Below are positions 22,670-29,925 of a stretch of 32,359 nucleotides of DNA, piece by piece. The stretch's first letter is position 1. Each line of letters starts with the position of its first letter. The notes beneath the pieces were generated by a model. It did not search any database. It saw only the letters and a program-made list of their open reading frames with translations, and was not told the origin of the DNA. The translations under genes were made by a program, and so were the position numbers. The DNA comes from JAWLBR01 sp041687495 (GTDB lineage: Bacteria > Bacillota > Limnochordia > DTU087 > JAAYGB01), in the NCBI GenBank assembly GCA_041687495.1, contig JAWLBR010000028.1, forward strand, positions 1 to 32,359, read 5' to 3'.

Positions 22670-23122
22670 GTGAACGAAAGTATGCAGCTAGTGGAGGAGT
22701 TTGGAATGTTCATGGAGACCTATGGGGTCTCCCGATCAGCTGGCCTGATTCTCGGCTGGCTGATGCTGGCAGAAGAAGCTCAATCCCTTGACGACATAGC
22801 GGATGGACTAGGTCTGAGCAAAGCGTCAATCAGCCTCAACACCAGGGTACTGGAACACCTGGGCGTCATCCAGAAGATAGGAGTCAGAGGCGATCGCAAG
22901 GTGTATTACAAGATGGCAGACCATGCCTGGATTAAGATGCTGGAGAGCGGAGTGCAGAAACTAGAAATGATGCGCAGTCTGGCGATAACTGGTCTAGAAG
23001 TCAGTACTAACCAAACAGCTCACCAACGTTTCGCCGAATTAGACGACCTGATGAGTTTTCTGGTGGAAGCGTATGCCCAGTTACTACAGGATTATCGCAA
23101 GCAGAGCCAGAGAGAGAAATAG
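22670..23122 (+). CDS. GbsR/MarR-type transcriptional regulator
   Basis: This 150-residue protein has a winged helix-turn-helix of the GbsR-MarR kind: VSRSAGLILGWLMLAEEAQSLDDIADGLGLSKASISLNTRVLEHLGVIQKIGVRGDRKVYYKM. A C-terminal helical dimerisation part follows (LESGVQKLEMMRSLAITGLEV...LMSFLVEAYAQLLQDY). No cysteine lies in the effector part. GTG 22670 is preceded by AAAGGAGTGAAATC. It is the first gene of a five-gene same-strand cassette and is separated from the ABC ATPase by only 29 bases. The palindrome over its promoter suggests it represses itself and the export genes until an envelope-related ligand appears. That ligand is unknown. Confidence 0.85.
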   Translation: MNESMQLVEEFGMFMETYGVSRSAGLILGWLMLAEEAQSLDDIADGLGLSKASISLNTRVLEHLGVIQKIGVRGDRKVYYKMADHAWIKMLESGVQKLEMMRSLAITGLEVSTNQTAHQRFAELDDLMSFLVEAYAQLLQDYRKQSQREK

Positions 23123-23151
23123 CCTCTGGCCAAATGGGAGGAGGAGTCACC

Positions 23152-23838
23152 ATGGCCCTTTTGAAACTAACGGGTGTCACCAAGGATTACTATCAAGGTA
23201 CGGTAAGGGTACCTGCTTTGCGCGGTATTGACCTGGACATCAAACCAGGAGAGTTTACTTCCATCGCTGGTCCTTCCGGTTCAGGCAAGACTACTTTGCT
23301 CAACCTCATTGGCTGCCTTGACAAGCCTACTTCGGGGCAAATTGCTCTGGAAGACCGCCCCTTGGAACAACTAACTAAACAGCAGTTGGCGGACGTGCGC
23401 CGCGACAAGATCGGCTTTATCTTTCAGTCGTATAACCTCATCCCGGTACTTAGCGCCTACGAAAATGTAGAGTTCTCGCTGGCTCTCTTGGGCAGACATT
23501 CTCAGGCGGAGATTCGCAGCAAGGTCATCTCTATACTAGATGCCGTGGGATTACAAGGATTGTACGAGCGCAAGCCTCGGGACCTATCCGGCGGCCAGCA
23601 GCAGAGGGTTGCCATCGCCCGGGCATTGGTGAAAGAACCGAAACTTATCCTGGCCGATGAACCTACGGCTAACCTGGACTCCGAAACTGGGGAAGCCATA
23701 GTTGATCTGATGCAGACGATGAATCGCGAAAAGAATGTCACTTTCGTATTCAGCACCCATGATCCCATGGTGATGGAGCACGCCAAGCGCCTGATTACGG
23801 TCAAGGATGGTCACGTTGAAAGCGACGAGAGGAGGTAA
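23152..23838 (+). CDS. ABC transporter ATPase, LolD/MacB type
   Basis: This 228-residue ATPase has Walker A GPSGSGKTT (residues 40-48), Q-loop Gln92, signature LSGGQQQ (145-151), Walker B LILADE (165-170) and the H-loop FSTHD. The opening LTGVTKDYYQGTVRVPALRGIDL is typical of the LolD/MacB/FtsE group that partners FtsX-fold permeases. ATG 23152 follows GGAGGAGGAG; the longer frame from 23134 merely includes that site. Its TAA (23836-23838) is part of the AGGAGGTAA ribosome site of the first permease, so the two are tightly coupled. It would energise extraction or export of a lipid or lipoprotein by the two permeases encoded next. Confidence 0.95.
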   Translation: MALLKLTGVTKDYYQGTVRVPALRGIDLDIKPGEFTSIAGPSGSGKTTLLNLIGCLDKPTSGQIALEDRPLEQLTKQQLADVRRDKIGFIFQSYNLIPVLSAYENVEFSLALLGRHSQAEIRSKVISILDAVGLQGLYERKPRDLSGGQQQRVAIARALVKEPKLILADEPTANLDSETGEAIVDLMQTMNREKNVTFVFSTHDPMVMEHAKRLITVKDGHVESDERR

Positions 23839-23845
23839 CCGCAAG

Positions 23846-25081
23846 ATGGTATGGTACCTCGCAAAGTTGGCGGGCAAAAACCTAATGCGTCAAAAGAAAC
23901 GCACCGTTATCACCTTTCTAACTCTATCCATTGGCATCTTCTCGTATATCGCAGTCGATTCTCTCCTGCTGGGTATGGACCAGATGGCCATAGACAACCT
24001 CACCTCCCTGCAGAGCGGTCACCTTCAAGTGCTCCATCCCGAGTACGAAGCGGAGCGGGAAGATCTGACACTCGATTACACCTTTGAGGTCGGGCAACTG
24101 CCTCAGCGTATCTCCCGGGTAAACGAAGTGGAAGCGGTTACCCCTCGGATCACCTTTTCCGCCCAGTTGAACAATGGGATGGACGACCTACCGGTGGTGG
24201 GCACAGGAGTTGACCCAAAGACAGACCTTCAGGTATTTGACCTGGAACCTCATATTTCTGGGCGGATGCCCCAAGCAGGGGCCTACGAGGCAGTTGTCGG
24301 CAAGTCACTGGCTGACCTGATGGAATTGGGTGTCGGAGACTACTTCACCCTCATCAGTCGGACGAAAGCGGGCGCTTTCCAGGCCATCGACCTGGAGGTA
24401 GTGGGGTTAGCCAACACTCCCCACCCCGACATCAACCTGGCCACCGTCTTTCTCCCTCTCGATGTGGCTGCTGAAAGTTTGGGAATGTCTGGTCAGGCAA
24501 CCGAGATATTTGTTCGCTTAGCCCCTACCCACGATTTGGAGGCAGCTGCCGAGGCGGTAGATGACATCGTGGGAGAGAGAGATGGTCTCAGGGCTTACCA
24601 CTGGAGAGAAATTGCAGCCGATTTTCTGGCTATCAGCGAGTCGAAACGGATGTTCAACTTGGTTTTTCTGGCAATGATCTTTCTGATCGGCGTCATCGGC
24701 GTCGTCAACACTATCCTACTCAGCAGCATGGAGCGGGTCAAGGAAATTGGAATGATGAAGGCAATGGGTCTGAAGGAGAAGGAGATTATTCTGGAGTTTG
24801 CCTTGGAGGCTGCAGGGATTGGGTTTCTGGGGTCACTGTCTGGGATAGCCATCGGAGCCGCCCTCAACCTGTACCTAATCAACGTGGGAATAGACATTTC
24901 TGCCTTCTTTGGTGATATGTCGGTTGGGTACCCGGTCACCGGAAGCATTTACGGAGTCTGGAATTTCCAAACCATGCTGATCAGCTTCGCCCTTGGCCTA
25001 GGAGTGTGCCTACTTGCCAGTTACCTACCAGCTCGAGGAGCTGCAGCCAAGGATCCCATTAAATCGCTGCAGCGCAGCTAA
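23846..25081 (+). CDS. ABC permease, LolC/LolE-like (FtsX domain)
   Basis: This 411-residue protein has an N-terminal membrane helix (RTVITFLTLSIGIFSYIAVDSLLLG), a large periplasmic domain of the MacB_PCD kind (~residues 45-270, with VEAVTPRITFSAQLNN and VVGKSLADLMELGVGDYFTLI), and three C-terminal helices of the FtsX domain. The last part includes FLIGVIGVVNTILLSSMERVKEIGMMKAMGLKEKEI, where the coupling motif MKAMG is standard. This layout matches LolC/LolE, which lift lipoproteins from the inner membrane, and it lacks MacB's fused ATPase. ATG 23846 follows AGGAGGTAACCGCAAG. It is the first of two non-identical permeases, as in LolCDE heterodimers. Confidence 0.92.
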   Translation: MVWYLAKLAGKNLMRQKKRTVITFLTLSIGIFSYIAVDSLLLGMDQMAIDNLTSLQSGHLQVLHPEYEAEREDLTLDYTFEVGQLPQRISRVNEVEAVTPRITFSAQLNNGMDDLPVVGTGVDPKTDLQVFDLEPHISGRMPQAGAYEAVVGKSLADLMELGVGDYFTLISRTKAGAFQAIDLEVVGLANTPHPDINLATVFLPLDVAAESLGMSGQATEIFVRLAPTHDLEAAAEAVDDIVGERDGLRAYHWREIAADFLAISESKRMFNLVFLAMIFLIGVIGVVNTILLSSMERVKEIGMMKAMGLKEKEIILEFALEAAGIGFLGSLSGIAIGAALNLYLINVGIDISAFFGDMSVGYPVTGSIYGVWNFQTMLISFALGLGVCLLASYLPARGAAAKDPIKSLQRS

Positions 25082-25096
25082 GAAGGAGGAAGGGCC

Positions 25097-26350
25097 ATGA
25101 TGATCTTGCGAATGGCTTTACGTAATCTAGGCCGTCATCGCATGCGGTCTGTGCTCAGCTTTGTTGCCATCGCCCTTGGTGTCCTGGCCGTCGTACTCAC
25201 TAAGTCATCCATCGACGGTACCTTGAACACCTTTACCGGCAATTCCATTCAGCTCACTTCTGGACACGTCCGCGTTACTCAAGTCGAGTATCGGCCGAAG
25301 GAGCGGCTAATGAGTCTCAACTACCCCGTCGATGGTTTTTCTGGTGAAGGGATCGCTCCAATGGTCACTGCGCTGCGGAAGAGCCCCTTGACGACTACGG
25401 TCTCACCTCGCATCAAGTTCGCCGCAATGGCATCCAAGGATGGAGAGCTTATCGGGATGATGGGGCTCGGAGTGGAACCAGAGGCGGAGATGGAACTGGC
25501 GAAACTGGATCGCTACCTCCATGCCGGTCGATTTGTCGAGCCTGGTAAAGAAGAAGTAGCTCTGGGTGCAACCCTCCTGGCCAAGTTAGGGCTTTCGGTG
25601 GGAGATCGGGTAACGTTGGTCTTCAGTGATGCCTTCGGCTCCATGCAAGGTTACAGCTTCGATATCGTCGGTGAGCTGCGCAGCGGGTTACAGCTAATGG
25701 ACTCCCGCCTAGCGTACATCCCGCTGGACACAGTTCAACGCATGCTTAACATGCAGGGGATGGCCACCGAAATCTTAGTGACCACCGAGCACGACGACCA
25801 AACCGATAAACTTCAAGCTAATGTTGAAGATCTGCTCGCCAAGCACAACAGCAGCGACAATTATGAAGTTGTTCCCTGGTATCAGCACAATGAGCTGATG
25901 GCATACATCTCAACGGCAAAAGTTAGCTATAACTTCGTCTACTTCTTCATTCTAGGTCTGGCGAGTTTTGTAGTAATTAACACAATGATCATGGTGGTCA
26001 ATGAGCGAACTAGAGAGATAGGGATGCTGGGAGCCTTGGGCCTGCGCCCTCGACAGATCCTCCGCCTTTTCCTGATTGAAGGCTTGATCCTCGGGATCTT
26101 CGGCAGCACTGTTGGGACTGTCTTGGGGGGAGCTCTGACGAAATTCCTCTCCATCACTGGACTGAAGATGGACGGGATGGAGAGCGTGGGAGACGAAATG
26201 CTGATTACTCCAACGATATATCCAGAATTTTCCCCAAGTCTGCTGGTGTATGCCTTTGTAGCAGGCCTGATCGTCAGCGCCATCGCTGTGTATATTCCGG
26301 CGAGAAAGGCTTCCCGAATGGAACCGACCCAAGCGCTGCGCACGTCGTAG
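25097..26350 (+). CDS. Second ABC permease, LolC/LolE-like (FtsX domain)
   Basis: This 417-residue protein is built like its upstream neighbour. A first helix (MRSVLSFVAIALGVLAVVLT) is followed by a periplasmic domain (~45-265, with LTTTVSPRIKFAAMA and EVALGATLLAKLGLSVGDRVTLVF). FtsX helices then include FFILGLASFVVINTMIMVVNERTREIGMLGALGLRPRQI and LLVYAFVAGLIVSAIAVYIPARKASRM. The two permeases share layout but differ in sequence, as expected for a heterodimer served by one ATPase. ATG 25097 lies nine bases after AAGGAGGAAGG, and the gap from the previous gene is only 15 bases. The periplasmic lobe contains ELMAYISTAKVSYNFVYFF just before the membrane. Confidence 0.92.
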   Translation: MMILRMALRNLGRHRMRSVLSFVAIALGVLAVVLTKSSIDGTLNTFTGNSIQLTSGHVRVTQVEYRPKERLMSLNYPVDGFSGEGIAPMVTALRKSPLTTTVSPRIKFAAMASKDGELIGMMGLGVEPEAEMELAKLDRYLHAGRFVEPGKEEVALGATLLAKLGLSVGDRVTLVFSDAFGSMQGYSFDIVGELRSGLQLMDSRLAYIPLDTVQRMLNMQGMATEILVTTEHDDQTDKLQANVEDLLAKHNSSDNYEVVPWYQHNELMAYISTAKVSYNFVYFFILGLASFVVINTMIMVVNERTREIGMLGALGLRPRQILRLFLIEGLILGIFGSTVGTVLGGALTKFLSITGLKMDGMESVGDEMLITPTIYPEFSPSLLVYAFVAGLIVSAIAVYIPARKASRMEPTQALRTS

Positions 26351-26378
26351 CGCCAACAAGATGAGGAGGTCTTACTTA

Positions 26379-27131
26379 ATGAAAAGATTGCTGGTCGTAT
26401 TAACCGCTGCCCTGGTCTTGCTAGCTGGACTACCGGCTCTAGCTGCCGAGCTGACCGGTGCGGAGATCATGGAAAAGGTCGACGACAATGCCTACTTCTC
26501 CACCAGCCATATGCGGGCAACAATGACCATCAGGTCCCGGAATAGAGAAATGGTGAAGGAAATGGAAGCTTGGGGTGATGCAGAAAGCAAGGCCGGCTTG
26601 ATGACCTTCCACAACCCCGGTGACCGAGGAACTAAGTATCTTAAGCTGGGGGATGAACTCTGGATGTTCTTCCCCAACGCCGATGATCTGGTCAAGATCT
26701 CGGGGCACATGCTGCGGCAAGGGATGATGGGTAGCGACTTCTCCTACTCCGATGCCATCGAGTCGGAGAAAATGACCGAGCTGTATGACTTCACTGTGGT
26801 TGGAAAGGAGAAGCTCGACGGCCGAACCGCTTATGTGATCGAGGCTAACGCTCTTCCCGGCACTGAAGTATCTTACGCCAAGAGAAAGAGCTGGATCGAT
26901 ACCGAGCGCTTTGTTGCCCTGAAGGAAGAGCTGTATGCGGCCAGCGGCAAATTGATGAAGGTCATGACTACAAAGAAGATCCAAGAGATCGACGGGCGGT
27001 ACATCGCCACCGAAGTAGTCATGGAGGATCAGCTCAAGCGCAACTCATCAACCACCTTGACTATTACTGAACTAACTGTCGGCGTCGATATTCCCGCTGG
27101 GCTTTTGTCACTACGCTCGCTGATGCGCTAA
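26379..27131 (+). CDS. LolA-like outer-membrane lipoprotein-sorting-type protein
   Basis: This 250-residue exported protein begins with a signal peptide (MKRLLVVLTAALVLLAGLPALAA) cut after ALA-A. Its mature part fits the LolA-like (COG2834 / PF17131-type) half-barrel: LTGAEIMEKVDDNAYFSTSHMRATMTIRSRNREMVKEMEAWG, LMTFHNPGDRGTKYLKLGDELWMFFPNADDLVKISGHMLRQGMMGSDFSYSDA, and YVIEANALPGTEVSYAKRKSWID. Such proteins carry a hydrophobic ligand (lipoprotein acyl chains or lipid) across the periplasm. It has no lipobox, so it is soluble. ATG 26379 follows AGATGAGGAGGTCTTACTTA. Its position between LolCDE-like genes and a beta-barrel gene makes it the natural shuttle. True LolA function is inference. Confidence 0.88.
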   Translation: MKRLLVVLTAALVLLAGLPALAAELTGAEIMEKVDDNAYFSTSHMRATMTIRSRNREMVKEMEAWGDAESKAGLMTFHNPGDRGTKYLKLGDELWMFFPNADDLVKISGHMLRQGMMGSDFSYSDAIESEKMTELYDFTVVGKEKLDGRTAYVIEANALPGTEVSYAKRKSWIDTERFVALKEELYAASGKLMKVMTTKKIQEIDGRYIATEVVMEDQLKRNSSTTLTITELTVGVDIPAGLLSLRSLMR

Positions 27132-27164
27132 AAGTACAAACGAGAACGAAAGGTGTCTGATACC

Positions 27165-28235
27165 ATGAGTGGCAGTAAATTAAGAGGAACAGGCAGAAGC
27201 GGTGCCTTGGCCTTACTTGTCTTCACCCTCACGCTTGCGCTGTCTGCAGCTGCCTGTGCAGCAACTCCTTGGGTTGGCGGTGAATGGGGCGTCTCCCTAG
27301 ACGGAACCAAGTTTGGTAGCGACTGGGAATGGGATCCAAGCAGTGAATTGCTGCTCAAGTCCAGCCTCATGGGTGAAACCTACAGGCTGTTCTCCGAAGT
27401 AAGCGGCAGGTTCGCCCAACACGGCGACGATTGGGACACGAGCACGGCAGTAGAACGGCTGTACCTCCGGATGTTCTTCTCTGACTTTGACCTTACCGTT
27501 GGTAAGCAGCAGATTAACTGGGGTACCGGCCGGGCTTGGAGCCCATCGGACCTGTTCAACCCGCCAGTAGCCCTTGATCCAGATCGGAGACGCAATGGCG
27601 TCAACGCTGTGTTGGTCACCATTCCCCACGGACCTTTGGCGTACACCTCGCTGATCGCCGCTGAGAATGAGCTGTCTGACAGTGCGTCTCTGGGGATGCG
27701 CTATCACGGCTACACCTCAGGTACCGACTGGTCAGTTCTCTATGTAAGTCGAGATGAAAAGCCAGTCCTAGGCGGTGACATCGCCACTGACTTGATGGGG
27801 CTTGGCATTCACAGCGAGATGACTTGGGAACCTGACTATACCCGCGACCAGGAGCGCCTGCTTTGGTTGGTAGGTGCCGATTACAGCTGGCGCGATGGTA
27901 AAGTCGTGTGGATGGGTGAGTACTTATATGACTCAACTGCGGCCAGCTCCAAGACGGAGTATCCAAAAGTGTTTTGGTCCCCGGACGCTCACTTGGCCAA
28001 GCACTCTCTATTCAACCAAGTTACTCTCGCCTACGATGAATTCAACACCGCATCGCTGCATCTTCTGAGCAACTTAGTGGATGGGTCCCAAGCGGTAACC
28101 CTTGGCCACTCGGCAATGCTCGACACGCAGTGGCGCTGGGATGTGCAGGGCACCTACTTTACTGGTGCCAGGGATACTGAGTATGGTGGCCACGCGGATA
28201 TTTTGTTTGGTACAACTTTGAGTTACTTGTTCTAG
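27165..28235 (+). CDS. Outer-membrane beta-barrel protein, DUF1302-like
   Basis: This 356-residue exported protein has a signal peptide (basic start KLRGTGRSG, core ALALLVFTLTLALSAAACAA) and a mature part made of alternating beta strands rich in W, Y, D and G. The block LTVGKQQINWGTGRAWSPSDLFNPPVALDPDRRRNGVNAV resembles DUF1302-like barrels (G[RK]Q...WG...NPxDLFNP). The protein ends GTTLSYLF, an outer-membrane beta-signal with aromatic residues at -1 and -3. ATG 27165 fits AAAGGTG spacing better than the GTG at 27153. It is the last gene of the cassette and is followed by a terminator. It could be the receiving channel for the LolA-like carrier or a barrel partner. Exact family uncertain. Confidence 0.8.
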   Translation: MSGSKLRGTGRSGALALLVFTLTLALSAAACAATPWVGGEWGVSLDGTKFGSDWEWDPSSELLLKSSLMGETYRLFSEVSGRFAQHGDDWDTSTAVERLYLRMFFSDFDLTVGKQQINWGTGRAWSPSDLFNPPVALDPDRRRNGVNAVLVTIPHGPLAYTSLIAAENELSDSASLGMRYHGYTSGTDWSVLYVSRDEKPVLGGDIATDLMGLGIHSEMTWEPDYTRDQERLLWLVGADYSWRDGKVVWMGEYLYDSTAASSKTEYPKVFWSPDAHLAKHSLFNQVTLAYDEFNTASLHLLSNLVDGSQAVTLGHSAMLDTQWRWDVQGTYFTGARDTEYGGHADILFGTTLSYLF

Positions 28236-28263
28236 TTGCTTACATTAGGGGAAAATGCTGTAG

Positions 28264-28293
28264 ACAGGGAGCGGCCTCGGCTGCTCCCTGTTT
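28264..28293 (+). terminator. Terminator of the LolCDE-like cassette
   Basis: ACAGGGAGC (28264-28272) pairs perfectly with GCTCCCTGT (28283-28291) around a 10-base loop, followed by TT. It closes the five-gene unit 29 bases after the barrel gene's stop. Confidence 0.8.
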
Positions 28294-28313
28294 AGCGTGA
28301 TGGCGATTGCATT

Positions 28314-28343
28314 TTTACGGCAAATGGAATACTTCGCTATAGT
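28314..28343 (+). promoter_or_regulatory. Promoter of the DUF421 gene
   Basis: TTTACG (28314-28319) and TATAGT (28338-28343) lie 18 bases apart and 70 bases before the ATG at 28414. The longer in-frame start at 28297 would lie upstream of the promoter and is thus not used. Confidence 0.5.
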
Positions 28344-28413
28344 ACCCGCAAAAACTAAGGCATATCAGCAGTGCACGACTGCACAACCTTACGATACAAA
28401 GCGGGGAATACCG

Positions 28414-29142
28414 ATGCCTTTTTGGATGGGACAGGAAACCCTCACTACCCTACAGTGGGCAGCAAGGGCCGCCACGGCTTTCTTTTGGCTACTTCTCATG
28501 ACAAAACTGATGGGCCAGCGGGAAATCGGGCAGATGACTCTGTTCGACTTCGCTGCAGCCGTGACTATAGGTAGCATTACCGGTGGAGCTTTGTCGAGTT
28601 CCACCAGTTCTCTAGTGGGTTCCATGATTGCTCTTACAACCTTCGCCGCCATAGATATCGCTATCTCTATCGGGGTGCTGAAGATGCCAAAGCTGCGGCG
28701 AGTGCTGCAGGAGGAACCGCTTGTTCTTGTGCAAAATGGACAGCTCCTCGAAGACACTATGCGCCGAACCCGGTTCAACCTAGACAACCTAATGAGTCAG
28801 CTACGCCAGAAGAACTACCCCAACCTCGCTGACATTGAGTTCGCAATTCTTGAGCCCAGCGGAAAGATCAGCGTCATTCCCAAATCGCAGGCTAGGCCGG
28901 TGACACCAAAGGATCTAGGAATCGGGACCACCTACGAGGGTATGCCAACGGTCTTGATCGAGGACGGAAAAATCGCCCATGACAATCTTAGGGAAAACGG
29001 GCTGGACAGCAGCTGGCTCAACGCTCAATTAGCTCTCTACGGAACGAAAGACCCCAGCGAAGTTATGGCCGCCGTACTGGACACCCAAGGTAAGCTGTAT
29101 GTAAGCAAAAAGAACCAAACCAACGAGGAACTGTGGCATTGA
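28414..29142 (+). CDS. DUF421/YetF-family membrane protein
   Basis: This 242-residue protein has three N-terminal membrane helices (TLQWAARAATAFFWLLLMTKLMG, MTLFDFAAAVTIGSITGGAL, LVGSMIALTTFAAIDIAISIG). A cytoplasmic DUF421 domain follows with LRRVLQEEPLVLVQNGQLLEDTMRRTRFNLDNLMSQLRQKNYPNLADIEFAILEPSGKISVIPK. This is the layout of YetF/YrbG/YkjA proteins, widespread in spore-forming Bacillota and without a settled function. A related fold is used in spore germination and sodium tolerance proteins. ATG 28414 has only a weak ribosome site (GCGGGGAATACCG), but a promoter lies 70 bases upstream, inside the longer frame that begins at 28297. Confidence 0.85.
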   Translation: MPFWMGQETLTTLQWAARAATAFFWLLLMTKLMGQREIGQMTLFDFAAAVTIGSITGGALSSSTSSLVGSMIALTTFAAIDIAISIGVLKMPKLRRVLQEEPLVLVQNGQLLEDTMRRTRFNLDNLMSQLRQKNYPNLADIEFAILEPSGKISVIPKSQARPVTPKDLGIGTTYEGMPTVLIEDGKIAHDNLRENGLDSSWLNAQLALYGTKDPSEVMAAVLDTQGKLYVSKKNQTNEELWH

Positions 29143-29196
29143 GCTAGTTATGGAAGTTCAACCCAATCTTTAGCACTCTTGCCAAGCAGCGATGCA

Positions 29197-29225
29197 TTTA
29201 CATTTCACCCGCCCTATGGTATACT
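29197..29225 (+). promoter_or_regulatory. Promoter of the tRNA-Arg gene
   Basis: TTTACA (29197-29202), a 17-base spacer and TATACT (29220-29225) give a near-consensus promoter. Its predicted start is only a few bases before the tRNA at 29239. Confidence 0.75.
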
Positions 29226-29238
29226 GTTATCTGTATTC

Positions 29239-29314
29239 GGCCCCGTAGCTCAGGGGATAGAGCAACGGTTTCCTAAACCGCGTGTCGGACGTTCGATTCG
29301 TCTCGGGGCCGCCA
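29239..29314 (+). tRNA. tRNA-Arg (anticodon CCT)
   Basis: The 76-base cloverleaf folds fully. Acceptor GGCCCCG pairs with CGGGGCC, the D-stem is GCTC/GAGC, and the anticodon loop TTCCTAA carries anticodon CCT. The T-arm is GGACG-TTCGATT-CGTCT, and the 3' CCA is encoded. The first anticodon-stem pair is an A-C mismatch. The anticodon reads AGG (arginine). It has its own promoter and an elaborate terminator just behind. Confidence 0.95.
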
Positions 29315-29320
29315 AACCAT

Positions 29321-29394
29321 GAAGAGGTTGGAGTGCTGGGAAACACCGTTGTAGAGCGGTTTTCCACTACAGTATACTCCAACCTCTTCTTTTT
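29321..29394 (+). terminator. Large composite hairpin and terminator behind the tRNA
   Basis: GAAGAGGTTGGAGT (29321-29334) pairs perfectly with ACTCCAACCTCTTC (29376-29389), followed by TTTTT. Inside the 41-base loop is a second stem: GGAAA-C-ACCG (29339-29348) with CGGT-TTTCC (29357-29365), plus a short CTG/CAG. The T run marks a terminator for the tRNA, but the internal structure is larger than a simple terminator needs. It might also be a small stable RNA end. Confidence 0.75.
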
Positions 29395-29576
29395 GTCTAA
29401 ATAGATGATGGACAACACCTGGTGCCAGAGTGAGTACAAAAGTGAGTACAGAGTTGTTAACCACTAAATCAAGGAATCATCATCGAACCATCTAGAAGGA
29501 ACTGGAGGCTCTATTTCTCTAGGTTCTTTCTAGCACGCTCCTGAAGACTCGATTCCTTTGCTTTGTCTCGGTTCAA

Positions 29577-29783
29577 TTGACCATCAAGTATCAGATCCGA
29601 TTAGCCAGATGGTTAGCCAAACATCCCGGACCGGTGGTCTTGTCAAATCAAGCTACAAAACGGCTCAGCGGGCTATATACCAAGCTGGGATATAACCTTC
29701 AGTTTCTGGAAGGGCCAAGGCGGATCGCCTGTAGTGGTGACAGAACGCCGGCAAGGGAGGCTCTGGCCACTAGAAACCTGTAA
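29577..29783 (+). pseudogene. C-terminal remnant of a D12-class DNA adenine methylase
   Basis: Only the last ~68 codons remain: LARWLAKHPGPVVLSNQATKRLSGLYTKLGYNLQFLEGPRRIACSGDRTPAREALATRNL, then a stop. This is the conserved tail of Dam-type (D12) adenine methylases, where SNQAT, PRRI and GDRTPAREVLA are characteristic. The N-terminal catalytic DPPY and AdoMet-binding parts are missing upstream, where the frame is closed and I find no more homologous sequence. The TTG at 29577 has no ribosome site. Because such methylases are common on phages and islands, and a tRNA gene lies 260 bases away, the fragment probably is a scar of a lost element. Inactive in any case. Confidence 0.78.
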
Positions 29784-29793
29784 CTAATGCCCA

Positions 29794-29813
29794 CGCCCTC
29801 ACTCGGGAGGGCG
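29794..29813. repeat. Short inverted repeat
   Basis: CGCCCTC (29794-29800) and GAGGGCG (29807-29813) form a perfect 7-bp stem around ACTCGG, just after the methylase remnant. It may have been that gene's terminator. No T run follows. Confidence 0.45.
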
Positions 29814-29832
29814 AAAGGCGCTATACCCCCTT

Positions 29833-29870
29833 CCAAAGGCTTGAGACCACCTATGGTCTCAGGCCCTTGG
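29833..29870. repeat. Long imperfect hairpin downstream of the chemoreceptor gene
   Basis: The core TGAGACCA / TGGTCTCA around CCTA is perfect. It extends outward through GGC/GCC to CCAA/TTGG with one mismatch and one wobble, for a total near 17 bp. It lies about 55 bases past the end of the minus-strand chemoreceptor gene and may stabilise or end that transcript. No T run is seen on either strand. Confidence 0.5.
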
Positions 29871-29925
29871 TGGGTACGTGAATCAGGGAAATTCCCACCC
29901 TGCCACCGTAGCACAATAGCTGGTT

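Noticed and set aside
29227..29439. Minus-strand frames across the tRNA-Arg gene.
   Set aside because: These read the complement of the tRNA and its terminator and contain no protein family signal.
29430..29450. Tandem GTGAGTACA pair read as the end of a phage integrase (RVSTKVSTE).
   Set aside because: Only about 20 residues are readable and upstream is closed; too little to call an integrase. Mentioned only as weak support for a lost element.
29794..29925. A c-di-GMP or other riboswitch near the chemoreceptor.
   Set aside because: The stems lie downstream of the chemoreceptor gene, not in its leader, and lack the conserved riboswitch core bases. The leader at 31840-31993 shows no such core either.
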